Assembly (NCBI GenBank): GCA_030065235.1
Contig: JASJDC010000003.1
Location: 186,001-250,000 of the forward strand
Length of the DNA: 64,000 nt
DNA from: Alphaproteobacteria bacterium
GTDB lineage: Bacteria > Pseudomonadota > Alphaproteobacteria > UBA8366 > Aestuariispiraceae
Reading direction: 5' to 3'
Part shown: piece after piece, positions 27,369-36,491 of the stretch
How positions within the stretch are numbered: position 1 is the stretch's first letter
Layout: each line of letters begins with the position of its first letter
Translations under genes and position numbers: made by a program
The notes under the pieces: model-generated
Seen by the model: the letters and a program-made list of their open reading frames with translations, nothing else
The model's database searches: none
Told to the model about the DNA's origin: nothing

Positions 27369-27397
27369 GTGATACAAGATTGGACGATCTTTGACAA
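27369..27397 (-). promoter_or_regulatory. Promoter of the paaG-paaI-paaK-paaX unit
   Basis: On the minus strand TTGTCA (27397-27392), a 17-base spacer and TATCAC (27374-27369) form a good sigma-70-type promoter pointing at paaG. The -10 overlaps the left arm of the putative PaaX operator, so a bound repressor would block RNA polymerase. A TTGACA on the plus strand at 27391-27396 may serve paaN, though its -10 is not obvious. Confidence 0.6.
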
Positions 27398-27407
27398 TTT
27401 TGGTATC
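27371..27407. promoter_or_regulatory. Candidate PaaX operator, paaG/paaN divergent region
   Basis: GATAC (27371-27375) and GTATC (27403-27407) are inverted copies with starts 32 bases apart, about three helix turns. The left arm extends to TGATACAAGA, identical to the left arm of a second site upstream of paaA that has exactly the same spacing. Recurrence in just the two paa promoter regions is the main evidence. I do not claim a match to a published PaaX consensus. Confidence 0.6.
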
Positions 27408-27460
27408 GCTTTGCTGGAAGTCCGCCGCCAGTGCGGACGATCCAGCGAGAGGAAATCCCC

Positions 27461-29170
27461 ATGACCGCGTCCGCCGCCGAGACCCTGTTCGAAACCCATA
27501 AGGCGCAGCTCGACGGGGCCCTGTCGGCGATTCGGTCGCGCGGCTATTGGTCCGCCTTCCCGGAAAGCCCGAGCAAGAGGGTCTATGGCGAGACGGCGGC
27601 GGCGGATGGGTTGGCCGCCTTTGAGGCGATGAAGGGCGCGCCCTTCGAGCTGTCAGGCCATCCGGGCGCCGGGATGCGGGTAGGCGGTGAGGTTTCGCCA
27701 TATGGACCCGCGCTCGGCGTTTCTTATCCTGCGGCGACGGTCGATGCAGTCTTGGCGGCGGCAACGGCGGCGTTGCCGGCCTGGCGCGACGCGGGGGTGA
27801 AAGCGCGGACCGGCGTCTGCCTGGAAATCCTTAAGCGCATCAACGCGCAGAGCTTCACTTTCGCCCACACGGTGATGCACACGACCGGCCAGAGCTTCGT
27901 CATGGCCTTTCAAGCGGGCGGTCCGCACGCTCAGGATCGTGGGCTTGAAGCGATCGCCTACGCCTATGACGCGATGGCCGCGACGCCAGAGCATGTGCGC
28001 TGGGAGAAGCCGCAGGGCAAGAACCCGCCGCTGGTCATCGACAAGTATTTCAAGACGGTCCCGCGCGGCGTCGCCGCCGTGATCGGCGTCTCGACCTTCC
28101 CGACCTGGAACGGTTTTCCCGGCCTGTTCGCCAGTCTGGTCACCGGCAATCCGGTGGTGGTGAAGCCGCATCCGGCGGCCATTCTGCCGCTCGCCCTGAC
28201 CGTGCGGATCGCGCGCGGCGTTCTGGCCGAAGCCGGCTTCGACCCAAATCTGGTCACGCTTCTGGTCGATGACGCCGACGACCCGATCGCCAAAGATCTG
28301 TGCACCCGGCCCGAGGTGAGAATCGTCGATTTCACCGGCGGCGGCGCCTTCGGGAATTGGCTGGAAGAAAACTGCCCGCAGGCGCAAGTCTATACCGAGA
28401 AATCCGGCGTCAATGCGGTGGTGATCGACGATTTCGCCGATCTGAAAGGCATGGCGCGCAATCTCAGCTACACATTCTCGCTCTATAGCGGCCAGATGTG
28501 TACGACGCCGCAGAATGTCTTTATTCCGAAATCAGGGATCAAGACCGCCGACGGCGTCATGAGTTTCGACGCGGTGGCGGCGGCCCTGGCGGCCTCGGTG
28601 GACAAGTTCCTGTCGGACCCGGACCGCGCCTTCGCCGTGCTGGGGGCGATCCAATCCAAGGCGACGCTGGATCGGGTGGAGAAGGCTGCCGCGCTTGGCC
28701 GGACAGTGCGCCGGAGCGCCGCCCTGACCCATCCCGATTTTCCCGACGCGGTCGTACGCACGCCCGCGATGATCGCGCTCGACGCCGAGGCCGACCGCGA
28801 GACCTACGGCGCCGAGTGTTTTGGGCCCGTCACCTTTCTCATCGCGACCGAGGATACAGGGGACAGTCTCGCCCGGTTGCGGGAGACGGTTGCGGAAGGC
28901 GGCGCCATCACCGCCGCGCTCTATGCCGACGACGCAGCCGTGATCGAGCGCGCGCGCGCCGTGTGTGAAGAGGTTGGCGTCGCGCTCAGCGTCAATTTGA
29001 CGGGCGGCTTGTTCGTCAATCAGTCGGCGGCCTTTAGCGACTTCCATGCGACCGGCGCGAATCCCGCGGCCAATGCGGCGCTGACCGACGCCGCCTTCGT
29101 CGCCAACCGGTTCCGGGTGATCGAGACCCGCATTCCGGTCGACGAAGAACCCGCGGAGACGGCGGCGTGA
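27461..29170 (+). CDS. paaN: PaaN-type ring-opened semialdehyde dehydrogenase
   Basis: Oxidises the ring-cleaved CoA semialdehyde of the phenylacetate pathway. ATG 27461 follows GAGAGGAAAT and gives 569 residues. The catalytic cysteine lies in [14 protein letters not shown], with [15 protein letters not shown] and the aldehyde dehydrogenase NAD-binding region before it. There is no C-terminal MaoC hydratase domain as in PaaZ, so a separate hydratase must open the oxepin ring; none is in the window. The last codon region overlaps the paaY start (GTGA). Confidence 0.9.
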   Translation: MTASAAETLFETHKAQLDGALSAIRSRGYWSAFPESPSKRVYGETAAADGLAAFEAMKGAPFELSGHPGAGMRVGGEVSPYGPALGVSYPAATVDAVLAAATAALPAWRDAGVKARTGVCLEILKRINAQSFTFAHTVMHTTGQSFVMAFQAGGPHAQDRGLEAIAYAYDAMAATPEHVRWEKPQGKNPPLVIDKYFKTVPRGVAAVIGVSTFPTWNGFPGLFASLVTGNPVVVKPHPAAILPLALTVRIARGVLAEAGFDPNLVTLLVDDADDPIAKDLCTRPEVRIVDFTGGGAFGNWLEENCPQAQVYTEKSGVNAVVIDDFADLKGMARNLSYTFSLYSGQMCTTPQNVFIPKSGIKTADGVMSFDAVAAALAASVDKFLSDPDRAFAVLGAIQSKATLDRVEKAAALGRTVRRSAALTHPDFPDAVVRTPAMIALDAEADRETYGAECFGPVTFLIATEDTGDSLARLRETVAEGGAITAALYADDAAVIERARAVCEEVGVALSVNLTGGLFVNQSAAFSDFHATGANPAANAALTDAAFVANRFRVIETRIPVDEEPAETAA

Positions 29171-29796
29171 GTCCGGCGGACCCGCGTCTGGGACCTCAGG
29201 TCTATGAGATCGACGGGCTGGTCCCGGTCATCCACCCGACAGCCTTCGTACATCCGACGGCGGTGTTGATCGGCGACGCCATTGTCGGGCCGAACTGCTA
29301 TGTCGGACCCTGCGCCAGCATGCGCGGCGATTTCGGGCGGCTGATCCTGGAAGAGGGCGCCAACCTGCAGGACAATTGCACGATGCACGGTTTTCCTGGG
29401 ACCGACACGGTGGTCGAGATCGACGGCCATATCGGCCATGGCGCGATCCTGCATGGCTGCCGGATCGGCCGAAACGCGCTGGTCGGGATGAATGCGGTGA
29501 TCATGGACGGCGCGGTGATCGGGCCGGACTGCATCGTCGCCGCCATGGCCTTTGTCCGCGCCGGCCAGAGTTTCGAGCCGCGCAGCCTCATCGCCGGCCT
29601 GCCGGCCAAAGTGATGCGCGAAGTCAGCGACGAGGAACTGGCCTGGAAACAGGAAGGCACGCAAGCCTACCAGACCCTCGCCCGCCGATCCCGCGCCACG
29701 CTGCGCCCCGCGACGTCGCTTACGGAACCGGAACCCGACCGTCCCCGCATCACCAACCAAGACGTGAAGCCGCTTTACCAGACCAAGGAAGGGTAG
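29167..29796 (+). CDS. paaY: PaaY hexapeptide-repeat thioesterase
   Basis: 209 residues of a left-handed beta helix in the gamma-carbonic anhydrase superfamily. Repeats such as [26 protein letters not shown] and [22 protein letters not shown] are visible, with metal-site histidines in MHGFPG, HIGHG and ILHG. In phenylacetate pathways PaaY hydrolyses a toxic ring-hydroxylated CoA ester. The start is GTG 29167, overlapping the paaN stop. The C-terminal 40 residues are polar and less conserved. It closes the paaN-paaY unit. Confidence 0.9.
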   Translation: MSPADPRLGPQVYEIDGLVPVIHPTAFVHPTAVLIGDAIVGPNCYVGPCASMRGDFGRLILEEGANLQDNCTMHGFPGTDTVVEIDGHIGHGAILHGCRIGRNALVGMNAVIMDGAVIGPDCIVAAMAFVRAGQSFEPRSLIAGLPAKVMREVSDEELAWKQEGTQAYQTLARRSRATLRPATSLTEPEPDRPRITNQDVKPLYQTKEG

Positions 29797-29842
29797 GGTC
29801 GACGGACGCCTTTGCTATGCCATCCATATTAGCAGCGCTGAT

Positions 29843-29875
29843 CTTGGCGCTCCGTTGCTCTTGGGGTGCGCCAAG
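29843..29875. terminator. Possible bidirectional stem-loop
   Basis: CTTGGCGC (29843-29850) pairs with GCGCCAAG (29868-29875) around a 17-base loop, between the converging paaY and exporter genes. No clear T-run follows on either strand, so efficiency is doubtful. Confidence 0.35.
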
Positions 29876-29898
29876 CGGGTTCCGTTGCGTTTCTTGCT

Positions 29899-30840
29899 TT
29901 ACCCTTTTGGCGGCGTGACCCTCTGCGCCGATCGGATTAGAACGCCAGAGGATATCAGTCCCGCCGCCACGACCAAGGCCATACCGACCCAAGTCTCCAC
30001 GGTCGGAATTTCGGTGAAGAGGATCAGGCCCCATAGCGCCGCAAACACGACATAGCTGTAATCTACGGTCGCCATCATTTGCGGGGCGCCGGTCTGATAG
30101 GCGCGCGCGACTCCAAGAAAGAACCCAGCCGACAAGACGCCCAAGAATCCCATCAAGGCCCAGTCCGTGAGATCCATGGAGCGCCAATGCTCAAACAGGA
30201 ATGGGTACTCGGATCGCAATGCGTCGCCTACATCAATCAATAGGAATGCAACCGATCCAATCACCCCGGTTAAAAGGAACGCGACATGCAGGTTCAGGGC
30301 TAAGGACACAGGATTTTCGGAGCGACATTTGTTTCGTGTTAGCACCATCGCCAGTGAATAGGTGAAGGCCGCCATGAGCGGCAGGAAGATCGCCATGGAA
30401 AAACCGTCTGCGCCCGGTCTCAGTATCACAGCGACGCCGACGAACCCGAGCGCCACGCCAAGCCACTGTGTTCGCGTCACCCGTTCACCCAAGAACAGCG
30501 CTGACAAGACCGTTGTCCAGATAGGATTTGTATAGACGGCTGTTGCAGCGATGGCTAAGTCGAGCAAGGGAAGCGACGCGTAAAAGGCGAGCCAGGTGAA
30601 GATTAGAAGCGCGCTTCTTAAGACAATCCAGTACGAAACGCGAAGCAGCGGGGCGTCCTTGGTGGCGTATAGAAGGGCAGCCAGGCAGGCGGCTGCAAAG
30701 ACAGAGCGCGCTGCAAATACTTGCCAAATTGTAAGGTCGCTGCTGACGAGCTTTACCATCGCGTCGGCAAAAGACATCGCAAGAACCGACAGGGTCAATG
30801 TCACGGCGGCGCTCGCGTTCCGACCAAGTAGAGGCGTCAT
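29899..30840 (-). CDS. EamA/DMT-family transporter
   Basis: 313 residues with about ten membrane helices arranged as two EamA repeats (first half to about 140, second from about 150). TNPIWTTVLSALFLGERVTRTQWLGVALGFVGV is the typical end of the first repeat. A GAGAGG ribosome binding site precedes ATG 30840. The family exports small metabolites. By eye its base composition is lower in GC and its codon use differs from flanking paa genes, and it faces the other way, so it was probably inserted between paaY and paaA. A phenylacetate link is possible but unsupported. Confidence 0.88.
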   Translation of the reverse strand: MTPLLGRNASAAVTLTLSVLAMSFADAMVKLVSSDLTIWQVFAARSVFAAACLAALLYATKDAPLLRVSYWIVLRSALLIFTWLAFYASLPLLDLAIAATAVYTNPIWTTVLSALFLGERVTRTQWLGVALGFVGVAVILRPGADGFSMAIFLPLMAAFTYSLAMVLTRNKCRSENPVSLALNLHVAFLLTGVIGSVAFLLIDVGDALRSEYPFLFEHWRSMDLTDWALMGFLGVLSAGFFLGVARAYQTGAPQMMATVDYSYVVFAALWGLILFTEIPTVETWVGMALVVAAGLISSGVLIRSAQRVTPPKG

Positions 30841-30994
30841 ACAACCTCTCTCACGATCCTTACGGCTGGTCAGCGTGGGGAACTTGGTAAGGCGGTGCGT
30901 CCAAGCTTTTGCACGCGGGTCGGATCATCCGATCGAAAAAAGGCCTGCTCAAGCGGTTCAAATGCGGGGAAGACTAATCCGGGCGCGCAAATAT

Positions 30995-31031
30995 GATACA
31001 AGAATCGCATTGAAATGCGAAAAACTGTATC
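30995..31031. promoter_or_regulatory. Candidate PaaX operator upstream of paaA
   Basis: GATAC (30995-30999) and GTATC (31027-31031) repeat the spacing of the paaG/paaN site exactly, and TGATACAAGA (30994-31003) is identical in both. The right arm sits between the -35 and -10 of the paaA promoter. The full arms here, TGATACA and TGTATCA, are perfect complements. Confidence 0.62.
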
Positions 31032-31038
31032 ATATCAT
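31010..31038 (+). promoter_or_regulatory. paaA promoter
   Basis: TTGAAA (31010-31015), a 17-base spacer and TATCAT (31033-31038) form a good sigma-70-type promoter. The paaA start is 96 bases after the -10. It overlaps the candidate operator. Confidence 0.6.
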
Positions 31039-31133
31039 GCGGAACAAAGAGGCGAAGAGCCCGAGTTTGGGGACGGAATGGCGTGCCGCGCGCGGCCGGT
31101 GGGCTGCGCTGCGGTGGCTTTTGGAGATTCGGC

Positions 31134-32132
31134 ATGAGCGATGCGACGTTGGACAGTAAGGGGGGCGCTGGTCCGGCGGTCGCGGACGATCCGAAACGGC
31201 GGGCGGCCTTCGATGCGCGGGTGGCGGCGGAAGGCAAGGTCGAGCCGCGTGACTGGATGCCGGAGCAATATCGCAAGACGCTGATCCGGCAAATCTCGCA
31301 GCACGCGCACTCGGAATATGTCGGCATGCTGCCGGAAGGCAATTGGGTGACCCGCGCGCCGACGCTGCGGCGCAAGGCGGTGCTGCTGGCCAAGATTCAG
31401 GATGAGGCGGGGCACGCCCTCTACCTCTATGGCGCGGCGGAGACGATGGGCGTCAGCCGCGCGGAGATGCTGGACGCGCTGCATGAGGGCAAGGCGAAAT
31501 ATTCCTCGATCTTCAACTACCCGACCCTGACCTGGGCCGATGTCGCGGCGATCGGCTGGCTGGTCGATGGCGCGGCGATCGTCAATCAAGTGGCGCTGCA
31601 GCGTTGTTCCTACGGGCCCTACGCTCGGGCCATGGTGCGGATCTGCAAGGAAGAGAGTTTCCACCAGCGCCAGGGCTATGAAGCGATGATGGCGCTGGCC
31701 CAGGGGTCGCCGGACCAGAAGAAGATGGCGCAGGACTCGCTCAACCGCTGGTGGTGGCCTTCGCTGATGATGTTCGGCCCCAGCGACCGCGACAGCCCGC
31801 ACTCGGCCCAGAATATGGCCTGGAAAATCAAGCGCGAGTCGAACGACGATCTGCGCCAGCGCTTTGTCGATATGACCGTGCCGCAGGCGGATTATCTTGG
31901 GCTGACTATGCCGGACCCGGATCTAAAGTGGAACGAAGAACGCGGCCATTACGATTTCGGCGAAATCGATTGGGACGAGTTCTGGCGCGTCGTCAAAGGG
32001 AACGGCGTCTGCAACCGGGAACGGCTCCAGGCCCGCCGCGACGCGCATGACAAGGGCGCCTGGGTCCGCGAGGCGGCCGTGGCGCATGCGGAGAAGCGCG
32101 CTGCACGCAGCTTGGCGCAAGCGGCGGAATAG
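31134..32132 (+). CDS. paaA: Phenylacetyl-CoA epoxidase catalytic subunit PaaA
   Basis: Di-iron monooxygenase subunit that forms the 1,2-epoxide of phenylacetyl-CoA. ATG 31134 has TTGGAGA upstream and gives 332 residues. Iron ligand motifs are the ExxH pairs in [12 protein letters not shown] and [29 protein letters not shown] and [16 protein letters not shown] are family blocks. It heads paaABCDE and carries the inserted exporter on its upstream side. Confidence 0.97.
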   Translation: MSDATLDSKGGAGPAVADDPKRRAAFDARVAAEGKVEPRDWMPEQYRKTLIRQISQHAHSEYVGMLPEGNWVTRAPTLRRKAVLLAKIQDEAGHALYLYGAAETMGVSRAEMLDALHEGKAKYSSIFNYPTLTWADVAAIGWLVDGAAIVNQVALQRCSYGPYARAMVRICKEESFHQRQGYEAMMALAQGSPDQKKMAQDSLNRWWWPSLMMFGPSDRDSPHSAQNMAWKIKRESNDDLRQRFVDMTVPQADYLGLTMPDPDLKWNEERGHYDFGEIDWDEFWRVVKGNGVCNRERLQARRDAHDKGAWVREAAVAHAEKRAARSLAQAAE

Positions 32133-32162
32133 CGCCGTACTAGGACAGCGAGGTAGACTGCG

Positions 32163-32450
32163 ATGGCTTCAAGCGATTGGCCGCTTTGGGAAGTGTTCGT
32201 CCGCAGCCGCGCCGGGCTGAACCATAAACATTGCGGCAGCCTGCACGCGCCGGATGCGGAAATGGCGATCCAGAACGCGCGAGATGTCTATACGCGGCGC
32301 GGTGAAGGCGTCAGCATCTGGGTCGTGAAATCATCGGAGATCACCGCCGCCGATCCGGATGATAAGGACCAGCTTTACGATCCTGCCGACACAAAGGTCT
32401 ATCGCCATCCGACCTTCTACACGGTCCCGGACGAGGTCGATCATCTCTGA
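32163..32450 (+). CDS. paaB: Phenylacetyl-CoA epoxidase subunit PaaB
   Basis: 95 residues. WPLWEVFVRSRAGLNHKHCGSLHAPD and ALQNARDVYTRRGEG-like sequence match PaaB, a small structural subunit that joins PaaAC heterodimers. It lies 30 bases after paaA and 39 before paaC. The length is normal. Confidence 0.95.
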   Translation: MASSDWPLWEVFVRSRAGLNHKHCGSLHAPDAEMAIQNARDVYTRRGEGVSIWVVKSSEITAADPDDKDQLYDPADTKVYRHPTFYTVPDEVDHL

Positions 32451-32489
32451 TTCTCGCGCCTCCCAGACCTTAACAACGCGAACCGCCCC

Positions 32490-33248
32490 ATGAACCAGGA
32501 CCAGCATGTCGATTATCTCCTCCGGCTCGGTGACAACGCGCTGATCCTGGGGCATCGTCTGAGCGAATGGTGCGGCCATGCGCCGATCCTGGAAGAGGAT
32601 ATCGCGTTGACCAATGTCGCGCTGGACCTGATCGGCCAGGCGCGCATGTTGTTGACCCAAGCCGGCGCGGTTGAGGGCAAGGGTCGGGACGAAGATGCAC
32701 TGGCCTTCGGCCGCGATGTTTTGGATTGGCGCAATGTGCTGCTGGTCGAGCAGCCCAACGGCGATTTCGCCGATACGATCGCGCGGCAATTCCTATTCGA
32801 TATCTGGAACCATCAGGTCTTTTCCACGCTGCTCGGCTCGACCGATGCGGAACTGGCCGCCATCGCCGCCAAGGCGGTGAAGGAAATCGCTTATCACAAG
32901 CGGCATTCCAGCGAATGGCTGATCCGGCTGGGCGACGGCACGGAGGAGAGCCGGGCGCGCATGATCCGCGCATTGGATGTGCATTGGGGCTTCGTCGAGG
33001 AGTTGTTTACGCCCGACGCCGTCGATCAGGCTGCGTTTGAGGCGGGAATCGGTCCCGATCTGGCGGCGCTGCGCCCGGAATGGGACGCGGCGGTCGCGGC
33101 GGTGCTGGACGAGGCGGGGCTCGAGCGGCCGGAGGTCGGCTGGGCGGTCCATGGCGGCAAGACGGACGGCCATCATAGCGAGCATCTGGGCTTCATCCTG
33201 GCGGAGCTGCAATTCATGCAGCGCGCCTATCCGGGCCTGGCCTGGTAG
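32490..33248 (+). CDS. paaC: Phenylacetyl-CoA epoxidase structural subunit PaaC
   Basis: 252 residues of ferritin-like helices, related to PaaA but serving as its structural partner. LRLGDNALILGHRLSEWCGHAPILEEDIAL opens the protein, ARQFLFDIWNHQVF and KEIAYHKRHSSEWLIRLGDGTEES follow, all PaaC blocks. It lies 14 bases before paaD. Confidence 0.96.
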   Translation: MNQDQHVDYLLRLGDNALILGHRLSEWCGHAPILEEDIALTNVALDLIGQARMLLTQAGAVEGKGRDEDALAFGRDVLDWRNVLLVEQPNGDFADTIARQFLFDIWNHQVFSTLLGSTDAELAAIAAKAVKEIAYHKRHSSEWLIRLGDGTEESRARMIRALDVHWGFVEELFTPDAVDQAAFEAGIGPDLAALRPEWDAAVAAVLDEAGLERPEVGWAVHGGKTDGHHSEHLGFILAELQFMQRAYPGLAW

Positions 33249-33262
33249 TCACGGGTTGCGCC

Positions 33263-33805
33263 ATGGGACAGACGGTTCACAACCTGGGATCGATCGAGCC
33301 GCCAAACGGCGCGGCAGCGGAAGCGGCGCGGGTCCGCCGGCTGTTACAGGATGTGACCGATCCGGAGATCCCGGTCCTGACCATTGGCGACCTGGGACTG
33401 ATCCGCGACATCGCGGTTCAGGGGGATTTCGTCACGGTGACGATCACCCCGACCTATAGCGGCTGTCCGGCGATGCTGACCATCGAGATTGATATCCGCG
33501 ACCGGCTGTTGCGTGCGGGCTTCACCGAGGTGCGGGTCGAGACGGTTCTGGCCCCGGCCTGGACCACCGATTGGCTGAGCGAAGACGGCCGCCGCAAGCT
33601 GCGGGACTATGGAATCGCGCCGCCGGCGAAAGGCGCGGATGCAGCAGGAAAAGCCGCTCTGTTTGGCGAGGGTCCGAAGGTCGCCTGTCCGCTTTGCGGC
33701 GCGGCCGACACCGAAAGGGTCAGCGAGTTCGGCTCGACCGCTTGCAAGGCGCTTTATCGCTGCCGGTCCTGCGCCGAGATGTTCGATTATTTCAAGTGTA
33801 TCTGA
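33263..33805 (+). CDS. paaD: PaaD, MIP18/DUF59 assembly protein of the epoxidase
   Basis: 180 residues. The N-terminal half is a DUF59 domain (VTDPEIPVLTIGDLGLIRDI and PTYSGCPAM with the conserved cysteine). The C-terminus carries a zinc-ribbon-like set of cysteines (CPLCGAADTERVSEFGST, then CRSC). PaaD is needed to mature the epoxidase metal centres. It lies 24 bases before paaE. Confidence 0.94.
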   Translation: MGQTVHNLGSIEPPNGAAAEAARVRRLLQDVTDPEIPVLTIGDLGLIRDIAVQGDFVTVTITPTYSGCPAMLTIEIDIRDRLLRAGFTEVRVETVLAPAWTTDWLSEDGRRKLRDYGIAPPAKGADAAGKAALFGEGPKVACPLCGAADTERVSEFGSTACKALYRCRSCAEMFDYFKCI

Positions 33806-33829
33806 CCGGTCTGGTGGAAGAAGCGGAGT

Positions 33830-34918
33830 ATGGTGAAATTTCACGACCTGACCGTCGCCGATATCCGGGCCGAGACCGATGAGAGCGTGTCGATCGCTTT
33901 CGCCGTGCCGGAGGCTCTGAAAGACGCCTACTCCTTCACGCCCGGGCAATTTCTGACTCTGCGCGCCGAGGTCGGTGGCGAGGATATAAGGCGCTCCTAT
34001 TCGATCTGCAGCGGGGTGAACGACAACGAGCTGCGCGTCGCGGTGAAGCGCGTCGGCGGCGGCCGTTTTTCAGGCTTCGCCAACAGCGCCGTCGCAGCCG
34101 GCGATGTCTTGCAGGTCATGACGCCGGACGGTCGTTTCACCCTGGCGCCCGATCCCGCGCTCAATGGGCGTCACGTTGTGGCCTTCGCGGCGGGCAGCGG
34201 AATCACGCCGATTATGTCGATCGTGAAGTCTCTGCTGGAGGATGAGCCCGAGACGACGGTGACCCTGTTCTACGGCAACCGCACGGTCGGCGGCGTGATC
34301 TTCCGCGACGCGCTGGAGGCGCTGAAAGACCGCTTCACAAAGCGCTTCACCCTGGTGCATCTGCTCAGCGGCGAGCGCCAGGAAGCGCCGTTGCTGAACG
34401 GCAGGCTGGATGGCGAGAAGGCGGCGACGCTGCTGCGGGTGCTTGTCCCGGAAGAGGCGGACGCCTACCTGATCTGCGGTCCCGGCACGATGGTCGAAGA
34501 TATCCGCGCCGCCCTGCGCGCCCAAGGCGTGGCGGAAGGGAAAATCCGTTTCGAACTGTTCACGCCCGCGGAGGGCGTCGCGTTGGCGTCTGTCGCGCCG
34601 TCCGACGCCGGTGCGGTCCCGGCCGAGGCCGGCGAGACCGCCAGGGTCGCCGTCCTGATTGACGGCGTGCGCACCGAGTTCGACCTGCCGTTCAACGGTC
34701 CCTGCGTCTTGGAAGGCGCCGAGGCGGCGGGAGCCGATGCGCCCTTTTCCTGCAAGGGCGGGGTCTGCGCCACCTGCCGGGCGCGCGTTCTTCAGGGCGC
34801 GGTCGAGATGGCGCAGAACTATGCGTTGTTGGAGGATGAGGTGGCGCAGGGCTTCGTGCTCACCTGCCAGAGCCGCCCGACCAGCAAGACCCTCGTCTTG
34901 GATTACGACGCCGTCTGA
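33830..34918 (+). CDS. paaE: Phenylacetyl-CoA epoxidase reductase PaaE
   Basis: Feeds electrons from NADPH to PaaA. The 362 residues hold an FAD domain (RRSYSICSG), an NAD(P) domain (AAGSGITPIMSIVKSLL, then YLICGPGTMVEDI) and a C-terminal plant-type [2Fe-2S] ferredoxin domain with cysteines in SCKGGVCATCRAR and LTCQSRP. It ends the paaABCDE unit. Its last 16 bases overlap the end of the convergent hydrolase gene. Confidence 0.96.
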   Translation: MVKFHDLTVADIRAETDESVSIAFAVPEALKDAYSFTPGQFLTLRAEVGGEDIRRSYSICSGVNDNELRVAVKRVGGGRFSGFANSAVAAGDVLQVMTPDGRFTLAPDPALNGRHVVAFAAGSGITPIMSIVKSLLEDEPETTVTLFYGNRTVGGVIFRDALEALKDRFTKRFTLVHLLSGERQEAPLLNGRLDGEKAATLLRVLVPEEADAYLICGPGTMVEDIRAALRAQGVAEGKIRFELFTPAEGVALASVAPSDAGAVPAEAGETARVAVLIDGVRTEFDLPFNGPCVLEGAEAAGADAPFSCKGGVCATCRARVLQGAVEMAQNYALLEDEVAQGFVLTCQSRPTSKTLVLDYDAV

Positions 34919-35850
34919 CGCTGTTTGTCGAAGAAATCGACAATCGTCTGGATGCAGAATTCGAAGATCTCGTCGCGCTCCTGCAACGGTTCATGCTGTG
35001 CGTTGGCGATGTGATAGACCTCCATCTTGGGTTGGGTCGCGGCGATCCGGTCATGGGCTCTGGAATCCACCACCTTGTCGTTCATACTGCTGAGCACCAG
35101 GACGGGAACCTCGGTCTGGACCTGCTGCGCCGTGCAAGCCAGCCGGTCGATGCTAAGCAACGCCTCATGCACCCATCCGATGGTCGGACCGCCGGTCGCC
35201 AGCTCGGGCGCCCGCTTGAGGCGTTGATGCATCCGGTCGAAGCGCGCCTTGTCGGTCGTCAGGACATTGCCCTTGAACTTCTGATCTGCCGAGCGGTAGT
35301 CGCCCATGCCCGGCGCGTAGCGGGTGCTGAATCCGAAGGTCGATGCGGCCCGGCCAACGGCGTGGATCAGGCGGCGGGTGAGTTTCGGGATCGTCAGGTC
35401 CCACATGGGCGCGGAGAAGGCGGCGGCGCGCCAATCCCAAGCCTCGCCGCGCTCCAACAAATAGCGCATGCCGACATGCCCGCCCATGGAGTGTCCGAGC
35501 AGGAACAGCCGCGCTGGGTTCAGCGGCCGCACCGCTTGCGCCATGAACGCGTCCACATCGTCGAGATAGTCCGAAAAGCGGCGTATATGGCCGCGATGCG
35601 GATGTCTGGACGGCCGTGTAGACCTCCCCTGACCGCGCCAGTCGAAGGTGGCGACCGTGTAACCCGCCGCGGTCAGGCGTTCGGTCACCTCCCCGTATTT
35701 CTCACAGAACTCGGTTCTGCCATGCAGGATCACCACAACGTCGCGGACCCTGTCAGAGGGGGCCGCATCGGCTTCAGGATTGAACAGCTGACCGTAGAGC
35801 GTCACACCGCGCGGGGCATGCACCCAGATTTCTTGCATCTCGGTTGGCAT
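34903..35850 (-). CDS. Alpha/beta hydrolase (lysophospholipase-like)
   Basis: About 315 residues from ATG 35850 (MPTEMQEIWVHAP). The frame extends upstream to a TTG at 35886. HGRTEFCEKYGEVTERL and FDWRGQGRST are typical of monoglyceride lipase or PldB-like hydrolases, and LLGHSMGGHVG holds the nucleophile serine. Aspartate and histidine of the triad are likely in SMNDKVVDSR and NAQHEPLQE. No signal peptide is visible. It is convergent with paaE, and I see no link with phenylacetate. Confidence 0.88.
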   Translation of the reverse strand: MPTEMQEIWVHAPRGVTLYGQLFNPEADAAPSDRVRDVVVILHGRTEFCEKYGEVTERLTAAGYTVATFDWRGQGRSTRPSRHPHRGHIRRFSDYLDDVDAFMAQAVRPLNPARLFLLGHSMGGHVGMRYLLERGEAWDWRAAAFSAPMWDLTIPKLTRRLIHAVGRAASTFGFSTRYAPGMGDYRSADQKFKGNVLTTDKARFDRMHQRLKRAPELATGGPTIGWVHEALLSIDRLACTAQQVQTEVPVLVLSSMNDKVVDSRAHDRIAATQPKMEVYHIANAQHEPLQERDEIFEFCIQTIVDFFDKQRQTAS

Positions 35851-35915
35851 GGGGCCGTCATTGCGCCAATCCGAGCCGACCGTCAAATCTAAGCAGTCGC
35901 GTTACGCAACGCTTG

Positions 35916-36491
35916 TCAGCGAGCCAACACCGCCTCGATCGCCTGAACCATCCGCGGCGAGTCCGGTTTGACCGCCGTTGCGAAGCCGCTGACTGGCGCG
36001 CCGTTCCGGTCGATCAGAATCTTGTGGAAGTTCCAGCGCGGCCGCGCTTCTGAACCCAGCTCCGCCTTGGCCCAGCGGTAGAACGGGTGCGCTTGGGCGC
36101 CGCTCACCACTTGGCGCTCGGTCATCGGAAAATCGATGCCGTAGTTGGTCTCGCAGAATTCCTGGATTTGCTCTGACGTGCCGGGCTCCTGGCGGCCGAA
36201 ATCGTTGCTTGGCACCCCGAGAACGACGAGGCCTTGATCCCGATATTGATCATAGAGCGCTTGCAGCGCGCGGTATTGCGGCGTGAATCCGCAAAAGGAT
36301 GCCGTGTTGACGACCAACACGGCCTTTCCGGCGAAGTCCGACATCGGCATTGGGTCGCCCTCGATGCTGATAAAATCGAACTGATGCGCGCTGCTTGAAC
36401 TGGCGGACGCACGCCAGCTTTGAGCGACCATCAGAGCGATCGCGGCGATCGACAGCGCTGCGACCGTTCCGGCGAACCGTGCGAAATGCAT
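35916..36491 (-). CDS. Glutathione peroxidase family protein with N-terminal export signal
   Basis: 191 residues. The peroxidatic cysteine is in NTASFCGFTPQY, the catalytic glutamine region is EPGTSEQIQEFCETNYGIDFPM, and tryptophan lies in RWNFHKILIDRNG. An N-terminal hydrophobic stretch (about 5-28) suggests export or membrane anchoring, so it probably detoxifies peroxides in the periplasm. The resolving route (thioredoxin or glutathione) is not clear. It lies upstream of the hydrolase on the same strand. Confidence 0.92.
   Translation of the reverse strand: MHFARFAGTVAALSIAAIALMVAQSWRASASSSSAHQFDFISIEGDPMPMSDFAGKAVLVVNTASFCGFTPQYRALQALYDQYRDQGLVVLGVPSNDFGRQEPGTSEQIQEFCETNYGIDFPMTERQVVSGAQAHPFYRWAKAELGSEARPRWNFHKILIDRNGAPVSGFATAVKPDSPRMVQAIEAVLAR

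Noticed and set aside
30940-31000. tRNA gene suggested by GGTTCAAAT
   Set aside because: The surrounding bases do not form acceptor, anticodon or T arms, and the region is the paaA promoter.
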